A DNA stretch of 64,000 nucleotides from Ardenticatena maritima (GTDB lineage Bacteria; Chloroflexota; Anaerolineae; Ardenticatenales; Ardenticatenaceae): NCBI RefSeq assembly GCF_001306175.1, contig NZ_LGKN01000003.1, forward strand, positions 186,001-250,000, given 5' to 3'. Shown piece by piece: positions 63,276 to 64,000 of the stretch (position 1 is its first letter; each line of letters begins with the position of its first letter). The notes under the pieces are model-generated. The model was given only the letters and a program-made list of their open reading frames with translations. It searched no databases and was not told the origin of the DNA. A program made the translations under genes and the position numbers.

Positions 63276-63304
63276 AGCCGCCGCCCCAAAAGAGAGCGGC
63301 GGCT
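63276..63304 (-). terminator. Intrinsic terminator of the S1-domain gene
   Basis: On the minus strand a 9-base stem AGCCGCCGC/GCGGCGGCT with an 11-base loop, followed by TTTCTAT. Confidence 0.75.
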
Positions 63305-63324
63305 GTAAGCGTGCGAAAGGTTGC

Positions 63325-63999
63325 TTATTGATCGGCTTTCATCTGCTCGATGGTGCGGCGAATGATATCGTCCAGCGGGTTTTCTTCGTCGGCTTGTTTC
63401 TTCTTGCGCTTCTTCTTGGCGCGTTCCTGAGCGCGTGCCAGCGCCAGCGCGAAGAGCGAGACAGGCTGGTCGTCGCTTTCATCGTCAAAGGTGTACTCAA
63501 TGGCTTCGCGCGGTTCGCGCATGCTCAGGCTGATGCGTTTGCGCTTGCGGTCAATCCCGATGATGCGCACTTTCACTTCTTGCCCGACTTCGACCACGTC
63601 TTCAACGCGGTTCACACGCTCCTCGCTCAATTCCGAGATGTGCACCAGACCGTCGGTTTCCGCACCGATGTCCACAAAGGCGCCGAAATCAACGATGCTG
63701 GTGACGATTCCCGTGAATTCCTGCCCCTCTTCGAGGTCGCGCAAGCGCAGTTTGCCGTCGTCGGCTTCGCGTTGGGATTCGCGCGGCGCGTTGGGGTCAA
63801 TCATCGTCAGGCTGATGCGTTTGCGTTCCAGATCAATTTCTTTGACCCAGACGGTGACTTCATCACCTTCGGAGACCACGTCTTCCACCTTTTCGACGAA
63901 GCCGTCTTTGAGTTCCGAGATGTGCACCAGACCGTCGGTTTCCGCGCCGATATCCACAAACGCGCCGTAATCCTGCGTGCTGCGCACGATGCCTTTGAG
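63325..63999 (-). CDS. S1 RNA-binding domain protein, C-terminal part (5' end beyond window)
   Basis: 224 residues visible; the frame is open to the window edge. Two S1 domains are seen, each containing YGAFVDIGAETDGLVHISEL or the same with FGAFVDIG, followed by ERKRISLTM and KRKRISLSM. The two share a nearly identical centre, so internal duplication is likely. A basic C-terminal tail follows (RAKKKRKKKQADEE). It is a ribosomal protein S1-like or 30S-associated protein; the number of S1 domains lost at the edge cannot be told. Confidence 0.85.
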   Translation of the reverse strand, partial: LKGIVRSTQDYGAFVDIGAETDGLVHISELKDGFVEKVEDVVSEGDEVTVWVKEIDLERKRISLTMIDPNAPRESQREADDGKLRLRDLEEGQEFTGIVTSIVDFGAFVDIGAETDGLVHISELSEERVNRVEDVVEVGQEVKVRIIGIDRKRKRISLSMREPREAIEYTFDDESDDQPVSLFALALARAQERAKKKRKKKQADEENPLDDIIRRTIEQMKADQ

Positions 64000-64000
64000 T

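Noticed and set aside
1-64000. tRNA, rRNA, insertion sequences and phage integrase genes
   Set aside because: Looked for in all spacers; no cloverleaf, rRNA core motif, transposase or integrase was recognised.

Overview
The window is bacterial, GC-rich chromosomal DNA with dense genes, short spacers and many intrinsic terminators. The gene mix points to a Chloroflexota bacterium, perhaps near Ardenticatenia or Anaerolineae; the genus is not provable from the sequence alone. Supporting signs are very long multi-GAF sensor proteins, secreted proteins with a YLPAIVK-type motif followed by a Thr-Pro linker, a DUF2079 membrane protein with beta-rich tail domains, F420/FMN luciferase-like enzymes and an amylosucrase. 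I found no rRNA, tRNA, CRISPR array, insertion sequence or phage gene.

Layout. 1-2.7 kb: the end of an XdhC-like gene, a YigZ/IMPACT protein, a luciferase-like oxidoreductase and a secreted protein. 2.8-4.5 kb: a speD-speE polyamine operon read leftward behind a consensus promoter, a terminator-like hairpin and a long leader. 4.5-11.7 kb: CysQ-like phosphatase, CDP-alcohol transferase, RNase D, DUF2079, DUF554 and a NYN nuclease with two LOTUS/OST-HTH domains. 11.7-16.5 kb: a four-GAF histidine kinase with a receiver-adenylate cyclase. 16.7-19.7 kb: lipid kinase, hemL and an enoyl-CoA hydratase. 19.8-25.1 kb: a leftward cluster of a double zinc-finger protein, a TPR-CHAT protease and a subtilase. 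25.2-30.8 kb: a GH1 glycosidase, a two-gene Trk/Ktr K+ system and an acyl-CoA synthetase.

31.6-46.8 kb is the most unusual part. It is a one-directional sensory locus: a stand-alone receiver, a membrane sensor with a HisKA domain but no ATPase domain, a 1937-residue membrane protein with about seven and a half GAF domains and no kinase, three tandem SAM-methyltransferase copies (842-bp period), a GAF histidine kinase whose receiver has Glu in place of the phospho-acceptor Asp, and a threonine synthase fused to an intact receiver domain. The parts complement each other and look like a distributed phosphorelay that ends on a metabolic enzyme.

46.9-64 kb: CoA-transferase and alanine dehydrogenase; aldo-keto reductase and a degenerate SDR; a sucrose-use operon (dehydrogenase, ROK fructokinase, amylosucrase); a chlD-type chelatase gene split by a -1 frameshift at an A9 run; an aminotransferase and HD hydrolase; a leftward operon of 5'-nucleotidase lipoprotein, K+ channel and TIM-barrel protein; and the end of an S1-domain protein cut by the window edge. 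The best candidates for new biology are the receiver-threonine synthase locus, the zinc finger/CHAT/subtilase protease cluster and the recoded chelatase gene.
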